A stretch of DNA of 64,000 nucleotides from JBDOQU01 sp039839375 (GCF_039839375.1 NZ_JBDOQU010000005.1:193312-257311); one strand, 5' to 3'; counted from the stretch's first letter, positions 26,039-34,400 are shown. Notes: a model not told the origin generated them from the sequence alone. Numbers and translations are program-made.

Positions 26039-27172
26039 ATGGCGGAACATCGGCCGGAGACGCTGGCGGCCCGCGCGGACGGGTATGTCTGCCGGGAGAC
26101 CGGGGCGGTGACTCCGCCGATCCACCCCAGCAGCACATACGCGCGCGACGAGCAGTACGAGAAGATCGGCGGCCATCGCGGCTACAGCCGTGACGACAAC
26201 CCCACCTACGACGTCGCCGAACAGCTTTTGGCGAAGCTGGAAGGCGGGGCGGCGGCGAAGCTGTTCGCCTCCGGCATGGCGGCGATCGCGTCGGTCTTCC
26301 AGGCGCTGTCGCCGGGCGACCATGTGGTGGTCGGCCGCGACATGTATTTCGGCACGTCGAAATATCTGCGGGAGATCGCGATCCCCTGGGGGCTGGAGAT
26401 CGAATTCGTCGATACGGCCGATCTGGAAGCGGTCGAACGCGTGGTCCGTCCGGGCGCGACGAAGCTGGTTTATATCGAGACGCCGGCCAACCCGACCTGG
26501 AAGATCACCGACATCGCGGCCGTCGCCGCCATTGCCCATGCCGCCGGCGCGGCCCTGGCGGCGGACAGCACCACGGCGTCTCCGGTCATCACCCGGCCGA
26601 TCGAACATGGCGCGGACCTCGTTATCCATTCGGCGACCAAATACCTCAACGGTCATAGCGACGTTCTGGCCGGCGCGGTGGTCGCCGCGCGCGAGGACGC
26701 GCTGTGGGAGCGTATCGGCAAGTGCCGTTTCCTAGCCGGCGGCATCCTGGGGCCCTTCGAGGCGTGGCTGCTGCTGCGCGGGATGCGGACTCTCTATGTC
26801 CGGGTCCGCCACGCCAGCGACAGCGCCATGCGCATCGCCCGACATTTCGAAGGACACAAGGCGGTGGCGCAGGTCTGCTATCCCGGCCTGCCGGAATTCC
26901 CCGGCCACGATATCGCTGCCCGTCAGATGACCGGCGGCTTCGGCGGAATGCTGTCGCTGCGCCTGGCCGGTGGCGGCGAGGCGGCGGTCGCCATGATCAG
27001 GAAGGTGAAGCTGTTCGTCCGCGCCACCTCTCTCGGCGGCGTCGAAAGCCTGATCGAACACCGCGCCACGATCGAGGGCGAGGACAGCGACGTGCCGGCG
27101 GACCTGCTGCGCCTCTCCGTCGGGCTGGAGGCGGTGGAGGATCTGATCGCCGATCTCGAGCAGGCCCTCTAG
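26039..27172 (+). CDS. Cys/Met-metabolism PLP enzyme (cystathionine gamma-synthase/beta-lyase-like)
   Basis: 377 residues. Fold-type I trans-sulfuration features are TPPIHPSSTYARD at the start, SRDDNPTYDVAEQLLAKLEG, FASGMAAIASVF, YIETPANPTWKI, and the PLP-binding Lys in IHSATKYLNGHSDVL. The C-terminal SLGGVESLIEHRATI is also conserved. Candidate activities are cystathionine beta-lyase, gamma-synthase or gamma-lyase; sequence alone does not separate them. The ATG lies 2 bp after gatB, so it is an appended member of the gatCAB operon. Its stop is 3 bp from the convergent EamA gene. Confidence 0.87.
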   Translation: MAEHRPETLAARADGYVCRETGAVTPPIHPSSTYARDEQYEKIGGHRGYSRDDNPTYDVAEQLLAKLEGGAAAKLFASGMAAIASVFQALSPGDHVVVGRDMYFGTSKYLREIAIPWGLEIEFVDTADLEAVERVVRPGATKLVYIETPANPTWKITDIAAVAAIAHAAGAALAADSTTASPVITRPIEHGADLVIHSATKYLNGHSDVLAGAVVAAREDALWERIGKCRFLAGGILGPFEAWLLLRGMRTLYVRVRHASDSAMRIARHFEGHKAVAQVCYPGLPEFPGHDIAARQMTGGFGGMLSLRLAGGGEAAVAMIRKVKLFVRATSLGGVESLIEHRATIEGEDSDVPADLLRLSVGLEAVEDLIADLEQAL

Positions 27173-27175
27173 CCT

Positions 27176-28069
27176 CTAGGCTGTCTTCGTCGTCCGTCCG
27201 CGAAGGGGCGGCGCGAAGATGACCAGGTTCCCCAGCAGGATCAGCGGCAGCCCGGCGATGGCGGCCGGCGTCCAGACATAGCCCTCCAGCAGGGTCGACA
27301 CGGTCAGCGCCACCACCGGGAACAGCACCGTCGCATAGGCGGCGCGATCCGCGCCGATCCTGCCGACCAGCGTCAGGTAGGCCAGGAAGGCCAGCACTGA
27401 TCCGGGTATGGCTAGGTAGAGCAAGCTGAGGATATAGGCCGGCGTTAGCTCGATCCCGAAGCCTCCGCCGCGCACCAGCGCCAGCAGGGTCAGGAAGGCG
27501 GCTCCCCAGCTCATCCCGCGCGCCACCACGTTCGGCAAATCCAGCCCGCCGCGCGTCGCGCGCAGTGACACCAGATTGCCCAGCGAGAAGACGAAGGTGC
27601 CGCCCAGCGCCAGGGCGATCCCCAGCGGTACTGTCGCCGCCATCTCCATCTCTGCGAAATCCGCCCCGAATAGCAGCGCGATGCCGGCGATCCCCAGCGC
27701 CGCGCCCGCCAGCATCCGCGCTGTCGGCCGCTTGCCCAGGAACGCCCATTGGTTGAAGGCGTTGAAGACCGTGGCGGCGGAGAACAGGACGGAGACGATG
27801 CCGCTGGCGATGTACTGCGTCGCCTCGTAGACCAGCACGAAATTGAGGCCGAACAGGCTGACGCCCATCAGCGCGAACCAGAGATGCTGGGCCGGCCGCG
27901 CCCGTTTCAGCCGCCCTGTCGCCGCCAGCCACGCCCACATGACCAGCGCGGCCACGATGAAGCGATAGCAGATGGACGCTTCCATCGGCACCGGGCCGAT
28001 CTGCAGCTTGATGGCGTACCAGGTGAAGCCCCAGGCGAAGACGAGGCCCGCGAAAAGAACAGGAGTCAT
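27176..28069 (-). CDS. EamA/DMT-superfamily exporter
   Basis: 297 residues with ten predicted membrane helices in two EamA repeats. The first has FAWGFTWYAIKLQIGPVPME and LFGLNFVLVYEATQYI; the second has GGTFVFSLGNLVSLRATRGG and YLAIPGSVLAFLAYLTLVGR. The basic tail RGRTTKTA is cytoplasmic. Substrates of such exporters are mostly amino acids or metabolites and cannot be named here. It is divergent from an AraC-family regulator (170-bp gap), which probably controls it. Confidence 0.85.
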   Translation of the reverse strand: MTPVLFAGLVFAWGFTWYAIKLQIGPVPMEASICYRFIVAALVMWAWLAATGRLKRARPAQHLWFALMGVSLFGLNFVLVYEATQYIASGIVSVLFSAATVFNAFNQWAFLGKRPTARMLAGAALGIAGIALLFGADFAEMEMAATVPLGIALALGGTFVFSLGNLVSLRATRGGLDLPNVVARGMSWGAAFLTLLALVRGGGFGIELTPAYILSLLYLAIPGSVLAFLAYLTLVGRIGADRAAYATVLFPVVALTVSTLLEGYVWTPAAIAGLPLILLGNLVIFAPPLRGRTTKTA

Positions 28070-28239
28070 GGCGACCGACCTTTAGTGACGTTGGGCGCGG
28101 TTATCGCCTCCGCGGCCGGTCCCTGTCTGTCCGTTTCTTGCGCGGCTTGTCATGATCTTGCTGAAAACACGCCCGCGCGTCTTGCTCCGGCAGCCGTCGG
28201 ATGTTTTCCTGACGCTGGTCAATCGGCATATCTATTGGG
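28070..28239. other. Divergent promoter region of the EamA and AraC genes
   Basis: 170 bp between two divergent starts (28069 and 28240). It should hold both promoters and the AraC operator. No convincing dyad was identified by eye. Confidence 0.35.
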
Positions 28240-29151
28240 ATGAACGCGCCCCTCCTTCACGGCTACACCGTCTTCGACCAGCTTCGGCGGGAAGGCGTGC
28301 CCCTGCGCGCCTTTGCCCATCTGGGCGACGCGGTGGCCGCTGCGCTGTGGGACCGGGACGAGGTCGTGCAGACCAGCTATCGCGATCCCGGCCACCATAC
28401 GCTCAGCCTCTATGTCGAAGGGGGCTACGGCATCAGGCGGCGGCGCGACGACGGAATCCTGGGCAGCGAGGGCGCCGGCAGCATCTGCCTGATGCCGTCC
28501 GATCTGACCACCCATTGGGATGTCAGCGGCCCAGTGCGGCTGTTCCATCTCTACATTCCGCGCGCCGCCTTCAACCGCGTGGTGGTCGAGGCGCTGGACG
28601 CCGACCCCGCCACGGTCGCACTGCGCGACGCCACCTATTTCCACGATTCCTACATGGAGACGGCGATCCGCGGGACGGTGCTGCCGCTGAACTGGGACGA
28701 ACCGGCCGACCGGCTGGCGGTCAGCCATGCCAGCCAGATGCTGCTGACCTATCTCGCGTCGCGCTTCACCGACAGGGGAGGGCGGACACTCGCCGTCCGG
28801 GGTGGCCTGTCGCCCACCGCCCTGCGCCGCGTCGTCGATTTCATGGACGCCAATCTTGATCAGCCTCTGGCGATCGGCGATCTGGCGGCGGTCGCCGGCC
28901 TCAGCGCCTATCACTTCGCCCGGATGTTCAAGCGGTCGACGGGTGAAAGCCCGCATGGCTTCGTGCTGCGCCGGCGGGTCGAAAGGGCGAAAAGGCTGAT
29001 CGAAACCGGCCGCGACTCCCTGGCGGACATCGCCGTTTCCTGCGGCTTCAGCGGGCAGAGCCACTTCACGGCCCGCTTCCGTCAGGTTGCCGGGGTCACG
29101 CCGGGCCAGTATCTGCGGGCATCGGGCGCTTCCTCGCGCCCTGAGCGGTGA
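28240..29151 (+). CDS. AraC-family transcriptional regulator, probable controller of the EamA exporter
   Basis: 303 residues. The N-terminal effector domain has no specific match. The C-terminal DNA-binding domain (about 195-300) has both AraC helix-turn-helices: QPLAIGDLAAVAGLSAYHFA plus RMFKRSTGESPHGFVLRRRV, and DSLADIAVSCGFSGQSHFTA with FRQVAGVTPGQYLR. The gene is divergent from the exporter. Its TGA abuts the convergent Fsr stop to form TGATCA. Confidence 0.87.
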   Translation: MNAPLLHGYTVFDQLRREGVPLRAFAHLGDAVAAALWDRDEVVQTSYRDPGHHTLSLYVEGGYGIRRRRDDGILGSEGAGSICLMPSDLTTHWDVSGPVRLFHLYIPRAAFNRVVVEALDADPATVALRDATYFHDSYMETAIRGTVLPLNWDEPADRLAVSHASQMLLTYLASRFTDRGGRTLAVRGGLSPTALRRVVDFMDANLDQPLAIGDLAAVAGLSAYHFARMFKRSTGESPHGFVLRRRVERAKRLIETGRDSLADIAVSCGFSGQSHFTARFRQVAGVTPGQYLRASGASSRPER

Positions 29152-30354
29152 TCACGAGCCGGGGCGTTCTACCTGGGGAAGAAGCGCCGCGAGGAAGCCG
29201 ATCGCGGGCAGGAAGGCGCAGACCTGGTAGACGAACTCGATGCTCGTCCAGTCCGCGAGCACGCCGAGAAGCGCCGCGCCCAGCCCGCCCAGGCCGAAGG
29301 CGAGGCCGAAGAACATGCCGGAGATCATGCCCACGCGCCCCGGCACCAGCTCCTGCGCATAGACGACGATGGCCGAGAAAGCCGATGAAATCACCAGCCC
29401 GATCACGACGCTGAGCGCAATCGTCGCCGGCAGGCCGACATAGGGCAGGACCAGCGAGAAGGGCAGCACGCCGGCGATCGACCCCCAGATCACGGCCTTG
29501 CGGCCGATCCTGTCGCCGACGGGACCGCCGATGAGCGTGCCGGCCGCGACCGCCGCCAGGAAGACGAAGAGGTAGATCTGCGACTGCGCCTCGGACACGG
29601 CGAAGCGATGCATCAGATAGAAGACGTAATAGCTCGTGAAGCTCGCGAGATAGAACCATTTCGACAGGATCAGGCAGAACAGGACGCCCAGCGCGCCGCC
29701 CACTTGCCGGCGGGTCAGGTCGATGCCGGCGCTGGCCCGGCCGCGCCCCGCCGACCGGGTGTGCCTGTTGCGGCTGTACCAGTTGCCGACCCAGGTCAGG
29801 ATGATGATCCCGCCCAGCGCGGCGATGGCGAACCAGGCCAGGCTCTCCTGCCCCCGAGGGAGGACGAAGAACGCGATCAGCAGCGGGCCGAGCGAGGAGC
29901 CGACATTGCCGCCGACCTGGAAGATGGATTGCGCCAGCCCGTGCGCTCCGCCGGAGGCGAAACGGGCAAGGCGCGAGGATTCCGGATGGAAGATCGATGA
30001 ACCGACGCCCAGCAGCGCGCCGCCCGCCAGCAACTCCCCGTAGGACGAAGCGAAGGCGAGAACGAGGAGGCCGAGGAGCGACGACGCCATGCCCACAGGC
30101 AGTGAATAGGGTTGAGGCCTGCGGTCCGTATAGATGCCGACAAGCGGCTGAAGCAGCGAGGCGACGAGCTGATAGGTCAGCGTCAGCAGCCCGATCTGCG
30201 CGAAGCTCAAATCGAACTCGCTCTTGAAGATCGGATAGGCGGCGATGACCAGCGACTGCATCATGTCGTTGAGCAGATGGCAGAAGCTGGCCGCGCCGAG
30301 GACGGTGAACGCAGTCGCGTCGGCCTTCGGCCGATCGATGACGACTTCACTCAC
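29152..30354 (-). CDS. Fosmidomycin-resistance-type (Fsr) MFS transporter
   Basis: 400 residues if started at the GTG at 30354, which has AAGGAG nine bases upstream; an earlier GTG at 30414 has no such signal. Twelve membrane spans are expected. LNDMMQSLVIAAYPIFKSEF near the start, YTDRRPQPYSLPVGM in the loop 2-3 region and GSSIFHPESSRLARFASGG are characteristic of the Fsr branch, originally known for fosmidomycin efflux. The natural substrate here is unknown. An AraC regulator is encoded divergently 115 bp away. Confidence 0.87.
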   Translation of the reverse strand: MSEVVIDRPKADATAFTVLGAASFCHLLNDMMQSLVIAAYPIFKSEFDLSFAQIGLLTLTYQLVASLLQPLVGIYTDRRPQPYSLPVGMASSLLGLLVLAFASSYGELLAGGALLGVGSSIFHPESSRLARFASGGAHGLAQSIFQVGGNVGSSLGPLLIAFFVLPRGQESLAWFAIAALGGIIILTWVGNWYSRNRHTRSAGRGRASAGIDLTRRQVGGALGVLFCLILSKWFYLASFTSYYVFYLMHRFAVSEAQSQIYLFVFLAAVAAGTLIGGPVGDRIGRKAVIWGSIAGVLPFSLVLPYVGLPATIALSVVIGLVISSAFSAIVVYAQELVPGRVGMISGMFFGLAFGLGGLGAALLGVLADWTSIEFVYQVCAFLPAIGFLAALLPQVERPGS

Positions 30355-30469
30355 TGGACTGATCTCCTTGGAACCGGTCGAGGCGACGCCCTTGTCGCGC
30401 CGGGCATCAAGCACTCATGGACAGGATTTTGCCACCGACGTAGGGTCATTCACTTACGAGAGTGGGCCA

Positions 30470-31255
30470 ATGAGCGTTCTTGATCTCGCCGAACCGACCT
30501 TCCGCGACGACGACATACCGCGTCCCGTCGTTGCGAAAGGCTTCGACTATCCCGACGGCCACGTCACCAGGCCGCACTGGCACCGGCGCGGCCAGCTCCT
30601 CTATTGTTCGACCGGCGTGGTCATGGTCACCACCCCGGCCGGCGCCTGGATGATGCCTCCGCAGCGCGGCATGTGGATTCCGCCGGAAACCGTCCACGAT
30701 GTAAGGATGCTGGGCCCGGTCAGGATGCAGAGCCTCTATCTTGAGCCGGCGGCGGCCCGAGGCATGCCGGAGCGATGCGAGGTGGTTGGCATCCCGCCGC
30801 TGATGCGGTCGCTCCTCGCCGCCGCCGTGACGCTGCCTAGTGAGTATGATTACGACGGGCGCGACGGCGCGCTGATGACGCTGATCCAGCATGAGATACA
30901 GCTCCTGCCGCCGCTCCCGCTGTCGCTGCCCCTGCCGTCCCATGAGGTTCTCGCCGACCGCTGCCGCGCGTTCGTCCTCAGCCCGACATCGCACGACACG
31001 ATCGACGATTGGGGCCGGGGCCTCGGCATGTCGCGCCGGACCTTCACACGCCTGTTCCGTCGCGAGACGGGGTTGAGTTTCGTGGAATGGCGGCAACAGG
31101 CCTGCCTGATGGCGGCGTTGCCGCGACTGGCCGCGGGCGAGCGCGTGACGATTGTCGCGATCGATCTGGGCTACAACAACCCGGCGGCGTTCACGGCGAT
31201 GTTCAAGCGGGCGCTCGGATCATCGCCGCGATCCTATTTCGAACAGCACAGATGA
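30470..31255 (+). CDS. AraC-family regulator with cupin domain, probable controller of the Fsr transporter
   Basis: 261 residues from the ATG at 30470. The N-terminal cupin has TRPHWHRRGQLLYCSTGVVM and MPPQRGMWIPPETVHDV, typical of the AraC_binding/cupin_2 type. The C-terminal HTH domain (about 165-260) includes DDWGRGLGMSRRTFTRLFRR, ETGLSFVEWRQQACLMAALP and VTIVAIDLGYNNPAAFTAMF. The gene is divergent from the Fsr transporter, the usual arrangement for local regulation. It ends 4 bp before the convergent AT-hook mini-gene. Confidence 0.88.
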   Translation: MSVLDLAEPTFRDDDIPRPVVAKGFDYPDGHVTRPHWHRRGQLLYCSTGVVMVTTPAGAWMMPPQRGMWIPPETVHDVRMLGPVRMQSLYLEPAAARGMPERCEVVGIPPLMRSLLAAAVTLPSEYDYDGRDGALMTLIQHEIQLLPPLPLSLPLPSHEVLADRCRAFVLSPTSHDTIDDWGRGLGMSRRTFTRLFRRETGLSFVEWRQQACLMAALPRLAAGERVTIVAIDLGYNNPAAFTAMFKRALGSSPRSYFEQHR

Positions 31256-31259
31256 GGCG

Positions 31260-31496
31260 CTAGTTGGCGATCTGCATCTTCGGGGGACGGCCGCGACGGC
31301 GGCGGGTCTCCGAAGCCAGCGCGATAACCGCGCCGTCGCCCCGTCCTTCGCCGGAAACGCCGCGCAGTTCCTTCAGGCAGCGCTGAAGGTTGAAGACTTC
31401 CCGCCGGTCCTCCCGGTCCCAGACATCCATGCAGCTCAGCTTGATCTCAACCAGGTCGATCAGCGTCTCGAGCGTGGGCTTCGACAGGGTCATCAT
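31260..31496 (-). CDS. Small protein with C-terminal AT-hook-like motif
   Basis: 78 residues from the ATG at 31496 (GAGG seven bases upstream; a second ATG is adjacent). The N-terminal half, TLETLIDLVEIKLSCMDVWD followed by REDRREVFNLQRCLKELR, looks helical and conserved. The C-terminus ends RRRRGRPPKMQIAN, where RGRPPK is a textbook AT-hook for the DNA minor groove. There is no signal peptide. The gene is monocistronic with a CtrA-like box 59-75 bp upstream. The function is unknown; a cell-cycle-controlled DNA-associated protein is a reasonable guess. Confidence 0.7.
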   Translation of the reverse strand: MMTLSKPTLETLIDLVEIKLSCMDVWDREDRREVFNLQRCLKELRGVSGEGRGDGAVIALASETRRRRGRPPKMQIAN

Positions 31497-31554
31497 CGCT
31501 TATCCTCATGGGTCCGATGGTGGTGCATCCGCGATCGGAGAGTGAGGTCGTCAG

Positions 31555-31571
31555 GGTTAAGCAAGTGCTAA
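31555..31571 (-). promoter_or_regulatory. CtrA-like box before the AT-hook gene
   Basis: On the minus strand GTTAG-CACTTGC-TTAACC matches TTAA-N7-TTAAC except for the last base of the first half. It lies 59-75 bp before the ATG at 31496, a normal promoter position. Confidence 0.45.
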
Positions 31572-31643
31572 CGGAAATGCTTAAATCGCCAATGCGCGAA
31601 ATATTTTGGTCTCATTGGATCGATGATTAACCACGAACATGAA

Positions 31644-31677
31644 GAAGCCCGCTCCCTGGTCGGAGGGAGCGGGCTTC
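31644..31677. terminator. Strong hairpin, probable terminator of the crp/fnr gene
   Basis: GAAGCCCGCTCCCT and AGGGAGCGGGCTTC form a perfect 14-bp stem around a 6-base loop. On the minus strand it lies 166 bp past the Crp/Fnr stop. The U-tract is poor (TTCATG), so it could instead be an mRNA-stabilising hairpin. The rest of the 31497-31842 gap has the CtrA-like box and no recognised gene. Confidence 0.5.
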
Positions 31678-31842
31678 ATGGCTAAGCTGTCGATGGCAAG
31701 GGGGGTGGGAGGCAGGGGCCTTCACCATCAACGGCCGCCATTGGCTATTCTGCCCACCATAACTGTGCCGCTTCGGCACTTGTTCCAAGCGATAATGCGC
31801 GGGGACCTTTTTTGTCACCGGGCTTGCGAAAAAGGATAAGGG

Positions 31843-32649
31843 TCAGGTGAGGACAGCGCCGTTCTCCAGCGCCTCGAGTTGCCGCTCCACCCGCCGCGGC
31901 GGCGGCCCGGCATGCAGGAAATGCTTCTCGAAATCAGCCGTCTTTTCCAGCGCCGCGAGATCCGGGATGACGATGCGTCCGCCATCCAGCTCGATCAGCC
32001 CCTCCTGGCGAAGACGCCGGAGGGTCCGGTTCACATGGACGATGCTGAGGCCCAGCACGTCTGCCAGCACCTCCTGCGTGACCGGCAGTTTGAACGACTT
32101 GCCGGGCGCCGACTTGACGGTGCGCAGGCGGTAGAGAAGTTCCAGGAACAGATGGGCCATGCGCTCATAGGCCGACCTGCGGCCGATGCTGGCGACCCGT
32201 TCGGCGATGATCGATTCCTCCCGCGTGGTGCACCACGACAGGGCGGCCGCCAGGCGCGGGAATTGGGCGAACAGTTCGATGATCCGGTCCGGCTCGAAAT
32301 GTGCGGCCTTCACTTTTGTCAGGGCGGAGACGGAATGGTCGCTCTGGGCGAAGAGCAGGCTCTGGACGCCGACGAAATCGCCCGGCAGCACGAAATTGAT
32401 GATCTGGCGGCGGCCGTCCGACAGATCGCGGTGCCGGATCGCCCAGCCTTCCGTGACGATCATGACCTTGGCTATGGGTTCGCCTTCCCTCATCAGTTCG
32501 ACGCCGGGACGGCAATCCACCCTTGTCCTCTGAAGGTCCGCCAGCAGGCTCTTTTCAGCCTCCGACAGCGGGAGGAACACCTGCAGCTTCAGTTCCAGCG
32601 GGCCGTCCGGGAAACTCGTCAGGCGGCTGACGGGGGCGTTCTTGTCCAT
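31843..32649 (-). CDS. Crp/Fnr-family transcription regulator
   Basis: 268 residues from the ATG at 32649. The N-terminal cyclic-nucleotide-binding-type beta roll contains GVELMREGEPIAKVMIVTEG and INFVLPGDFVGVQSLLF. The C-terminal winged helix has LPVTQEVLADVLGLSIVHVN and RTLRRLRQEGLIELDGGRIV. The N-terminal four-Cys cluster of oxygen-sensing FNR is absent, so this is not a classical FNR. The gene is divergent from nepR-ecfG, at the place where phyR is found in many alphaproteobacteria. An EcfG-like promoter upstream suggests it belongs to the general stress response. Ligand unknown. Confidence 0.88.
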   Translation of the reverse strand: MDKNAPVSRLTSFPDGPLELKLQVFLPLSEAEKSLLADLQRTRVDCRPGVELMREGEPIAKVMIVTEGWAIRHRDLSDGRRQIINFVLPGDFVGVQSLLFAQSDHSVSALTKVKAAHFEPDRIIELFAQFPRLAAALSWCTTREESIIAERVASIGRRSAYERMAHLFLELLYRLRTVKSAPGKSFKLPVTQEVLADVLGLSIVHVNRTLRRLRQEGLIELDGGRIVIPDLAALEKTADFEKHFLHAGPPPRRVERQLEALENGAVLT

Positions 32650-32825
32650 GGTCTTCTCGTTCGACCGGCCTTCCAACGACTCCATGCTATTTCGACCGCC
32701 GGAGGAGACAAGAACGACCATGGATCGAACCTCAAAAAAATGGGACCGCGTCCTTGCACCGGCGCGGCCCCAAAAGTGTGCAGGGAGGCTAAGGGAAGCC
32801 AGTGCCGTATTGGCACCATATTCAG

Positions 32826-32850
32826 AACACCAGGAAGCCGGACTGGTTCC
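32826..32850 (-). promoter_or_regulatory. EcfG-like promoter candidate for crp/fnr
   Basis: On the minus strand GGAAC (32850-32846) and TGTT (32829-32826) are separated by 16 bp. The consensus is GGAAC-N16/17-CGTT, so there is one -10 mismatch. The start codon is about 175 bp downstream, giving a long leader. Confidence 0.4.
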
Positions 32851-32864
32851 CCTGCGCTTTTCAT

Positions 32865-32890
32865 GAAACCTTCCCGGTTTTAGTACGTTT
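32865..32890 (+). promoter_or_regulatory. EcfG-like promoter candidate for nepR-ecfG
   Basis: GAAAC (32865-32869), a 16-bp spacer, then CGTTT (32886-32890). The -10 matches the EcfG consensus and the -35 differs at one base. Autoregulation of nepR-ecfG by EcfG is the rule in alphaproteobacteria. The remainder of the 32650-33038 gap holds only the divergent candidate. Confidence 0.5.
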
Positions 32891-33038
32891 GGGATTAAGT
32901 GCTTGCTCCAGAAGAGAATTGGCGTTTGAAGGTTCCAGGAGCGCCTGACGGATTTCGGGTCGAACAGAAGCGGGAAAATGGCGCATGGATGGCGTCGACG
33001 CCAAGGCTGGATGGGGAAGAGGGCTCCAGGAGATATCC

Positions 33039-33305
33039 ATGAAGCGCCGGAAAGCCGGACGTCCCAAAAATGATCTCGCTTCCGTACGGGCGCGCTCCGG
33101 GCGTGTCCCTGGGCGCGTCGTTGATTTTGAGGCGGCGCGGGAACAGCGGAAAACCGGCAGTTTCGACCTCTGGCTCGACTACCGGCTGAAGGAGATGTAC
33201 GGCGCGGTGGTCGAGGAGCCGCTGCCCGACGATTTGAAGGCACTTGTGGATAAGCTGACGGAGGACCACTCTTCTAGAGAAGAAGGCGACGACGAAGACC
33301 GCTGA
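33039..33305 (+). CDS. nepR: NepR-type anti-sigma factor
   Basis: 88 residues using the ATG at 33039, which has AGGAGAT seven bases upstream; a start 54 bp earlier lacks a ribosome site. The core FDLWLDYRLKEMYGAVVEEP followed by LPDDLKALVDKL is the NepR helix pair, with the conserved Y-x(4)-EP-x-P arrangement. NepR holds EcfG inactive in the cytoplasm until phosphorylated PhyR takes it away. The N-terminus is very basic (MKRRKAGRPKND). ecfG starts 47 bp downstream. PhyR and its kinase are not in the window. Confidence 0.85.
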   Translation: MKRRKAGRPKNDLASVRARSGRVPGRVVDFEAAREQRKTGSFDLWLDYRLKEMYGAVVEEPLPDDLKALVDKLTEDHSSREEGDDEDR

Positions 33306-33352
33306 GAAACCCGTCTGCTGGACGGGATAAGAATGACGCTTGGAGGCAACAG

Positions 33353-33928
33353 ATGACCCAGAGCTTTAATGATGAGTTGATCGGCACGATCCCTCATCTC
33401 CGCTCGTTCGCCCGGTCGCTTGCCGGCGATGCCGATGTGGCGGACGATCTGGTCCAGGATGCCGCGACCCGGGCGCTCGCCGCCCAGCGGCAGTTCACGC
33501 CGGGCACCAATTTCAAGGCCTGGATTTTCACCATCCTCCGCAATCTGCACGTCAACAACCTCCGTCGGCGGAAGTTCCGCGCCGAACCGCTGGAAGCCGT
33601 TTCGCCTGAGATGTGGTCCGTCCTGCCCCGCCAGGACGCGCAGCTTGAGATGGACGATTTCCGGCGCGCGCTGGCCCGCCTGTCGCCCGAACAGCGGGAG
33701 GTCCTGATCCTCGTCGGCGCCAGCGGCTTCAGCTACGAGGACGCGGCCCAGATTTGCGAATGCGCCGTCGGCACGGTCAAGAGCCGCCTCTCCCGCGCCC
33801 GCCGCGACCTGTTCAAGATCCTGTCGGGCGACCAGTTGAGCCGCCGGGAGGTCACCCCCCAACGCCCGCTGGAGACCCCGAGGCTATCCGCCCGGTCGAC
33901 GGCGGCTACCCGCAAGGCAACTGGCTGA
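33353..33928 (+). CDS. ecfG: EcfG-type (ECF15) RNA polymerase sigma factor
   Basis: 191 residues. Region 2 contains LRSFARSLAGDADVADDLVQ and FKAWIFTILRNLHVNNLRRR. Region 4 contains RALARLSPEQREVLILVGAS, FSYEDAAQICECAVGTVKSR and LSRARRDL. These match EcfG, the sigma factor of the alphaproteobacterial general stress response. GGAGG lies seven bases before the ATG. A basic C-terminal tail of about 30 residues extends beyond region 4. Likely targets in this window are dps, crp/fnr and its own operon. Confidence 0.9.
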   Translation: MTQSFNDELIGTIPHLRSFARSLAGDADVADDLVQDAATRALAAQRQFTPGTNFKAWIFTILRNLHVNNLRRRKFRAEPLEAVSPEMWSVLPRQDAQLEMDDFRRALARLSPEQREVLILVGASGFSYEDAAQICECAVGTVKSRLSRARRDLFKILSGDQLSRREVTPQRPLETPRLSARSTAATRKATG

Positions 33929-33980
33929 CCTTCTTCTTGGTCATGCTGGAAATTGGTCCAGCATGTCTTTGTTTTTGTTG

Positions 33981-34303
33981 GTCATTCCGGACTTGATCCG
34001 GAATCCATAGGCCCTCGCCAGATTCGACATCGTATGGATGCCGGATCAAGTCTCATAGGCGCTAACTTTGAGGCGCGGACCCAACTTCGCCCTCTCCTGC
34101 GAAGCGGGGGAGGGATCGACGTATACGTCGATCCCGCGCCGTAGGCGTGGGGAGGGTGGGGGTGTTCGGGGTACCAGCGCCGCCGTCGGCTTCAAAACCC
34201 TCACCCTCCCACCGCTTCGCGGCGGGCCCCTCCCTCTCCCGCAGAGCAGGAGAGGGGAAAATTACGACCAAAGTTAGCGCCTATGGGATCAAGTCCGGCA
34301 TGA
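33981..34303. repeat. Mosaic of nested hairpin repeats downstream of ecfG
   Basis: The segment opens with a REP-like unit at 33981-34019 whose stem is ATTCCGG/CCGGAAT; an identical 39-bp copy lies at 54166-54204. It continues with an inverted half-unit (GGATGCCGGATCAAGTC near 34034). Then CATAGGCGCTAACTTT (about 34047) pairs at long range with AAAGTTAGCGCCTATG (34270-34285), enclosing about 200 bp of TC/GA-rich repeats. An inverted copy of the right end occurs at 63799-63844. No gene is recognised in the 33929-34400 gap. Confidence 0.75.
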
Positions 34304-34320
34304 CGAACGGAGAAGAAGCC

Positions 34321-34384
34321 TCCTCACCTTGAGCTTGTCGAAAGGTGTTGGGCACACATGGTTCGACAGGCTCACCATGAGGAG
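34321..34384. repeat. Hairpin repeat with TTCGAC arms, copy 1
   Basis: CCTCACCTTGAGCTTGTCGA and the inverted arm TTCGACAGGCTCACCATGAG fold into a long imperfect hairpin. A second copy, about 85-90% alike by eye, lies at 54079-54139. It lies between ecfG and the prfC stop and may act as a bidirectional terminator. Confidence 0.65.
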
Positions 34385-34400
34385 GAGGGCGAGGTTTCCC

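Noticed and set aside
31627..31818. 63-residue minus-strand ORF after crp/fnr
   Set aside because: It includes the strong hairpin at 31644-31677 and shows no family features.
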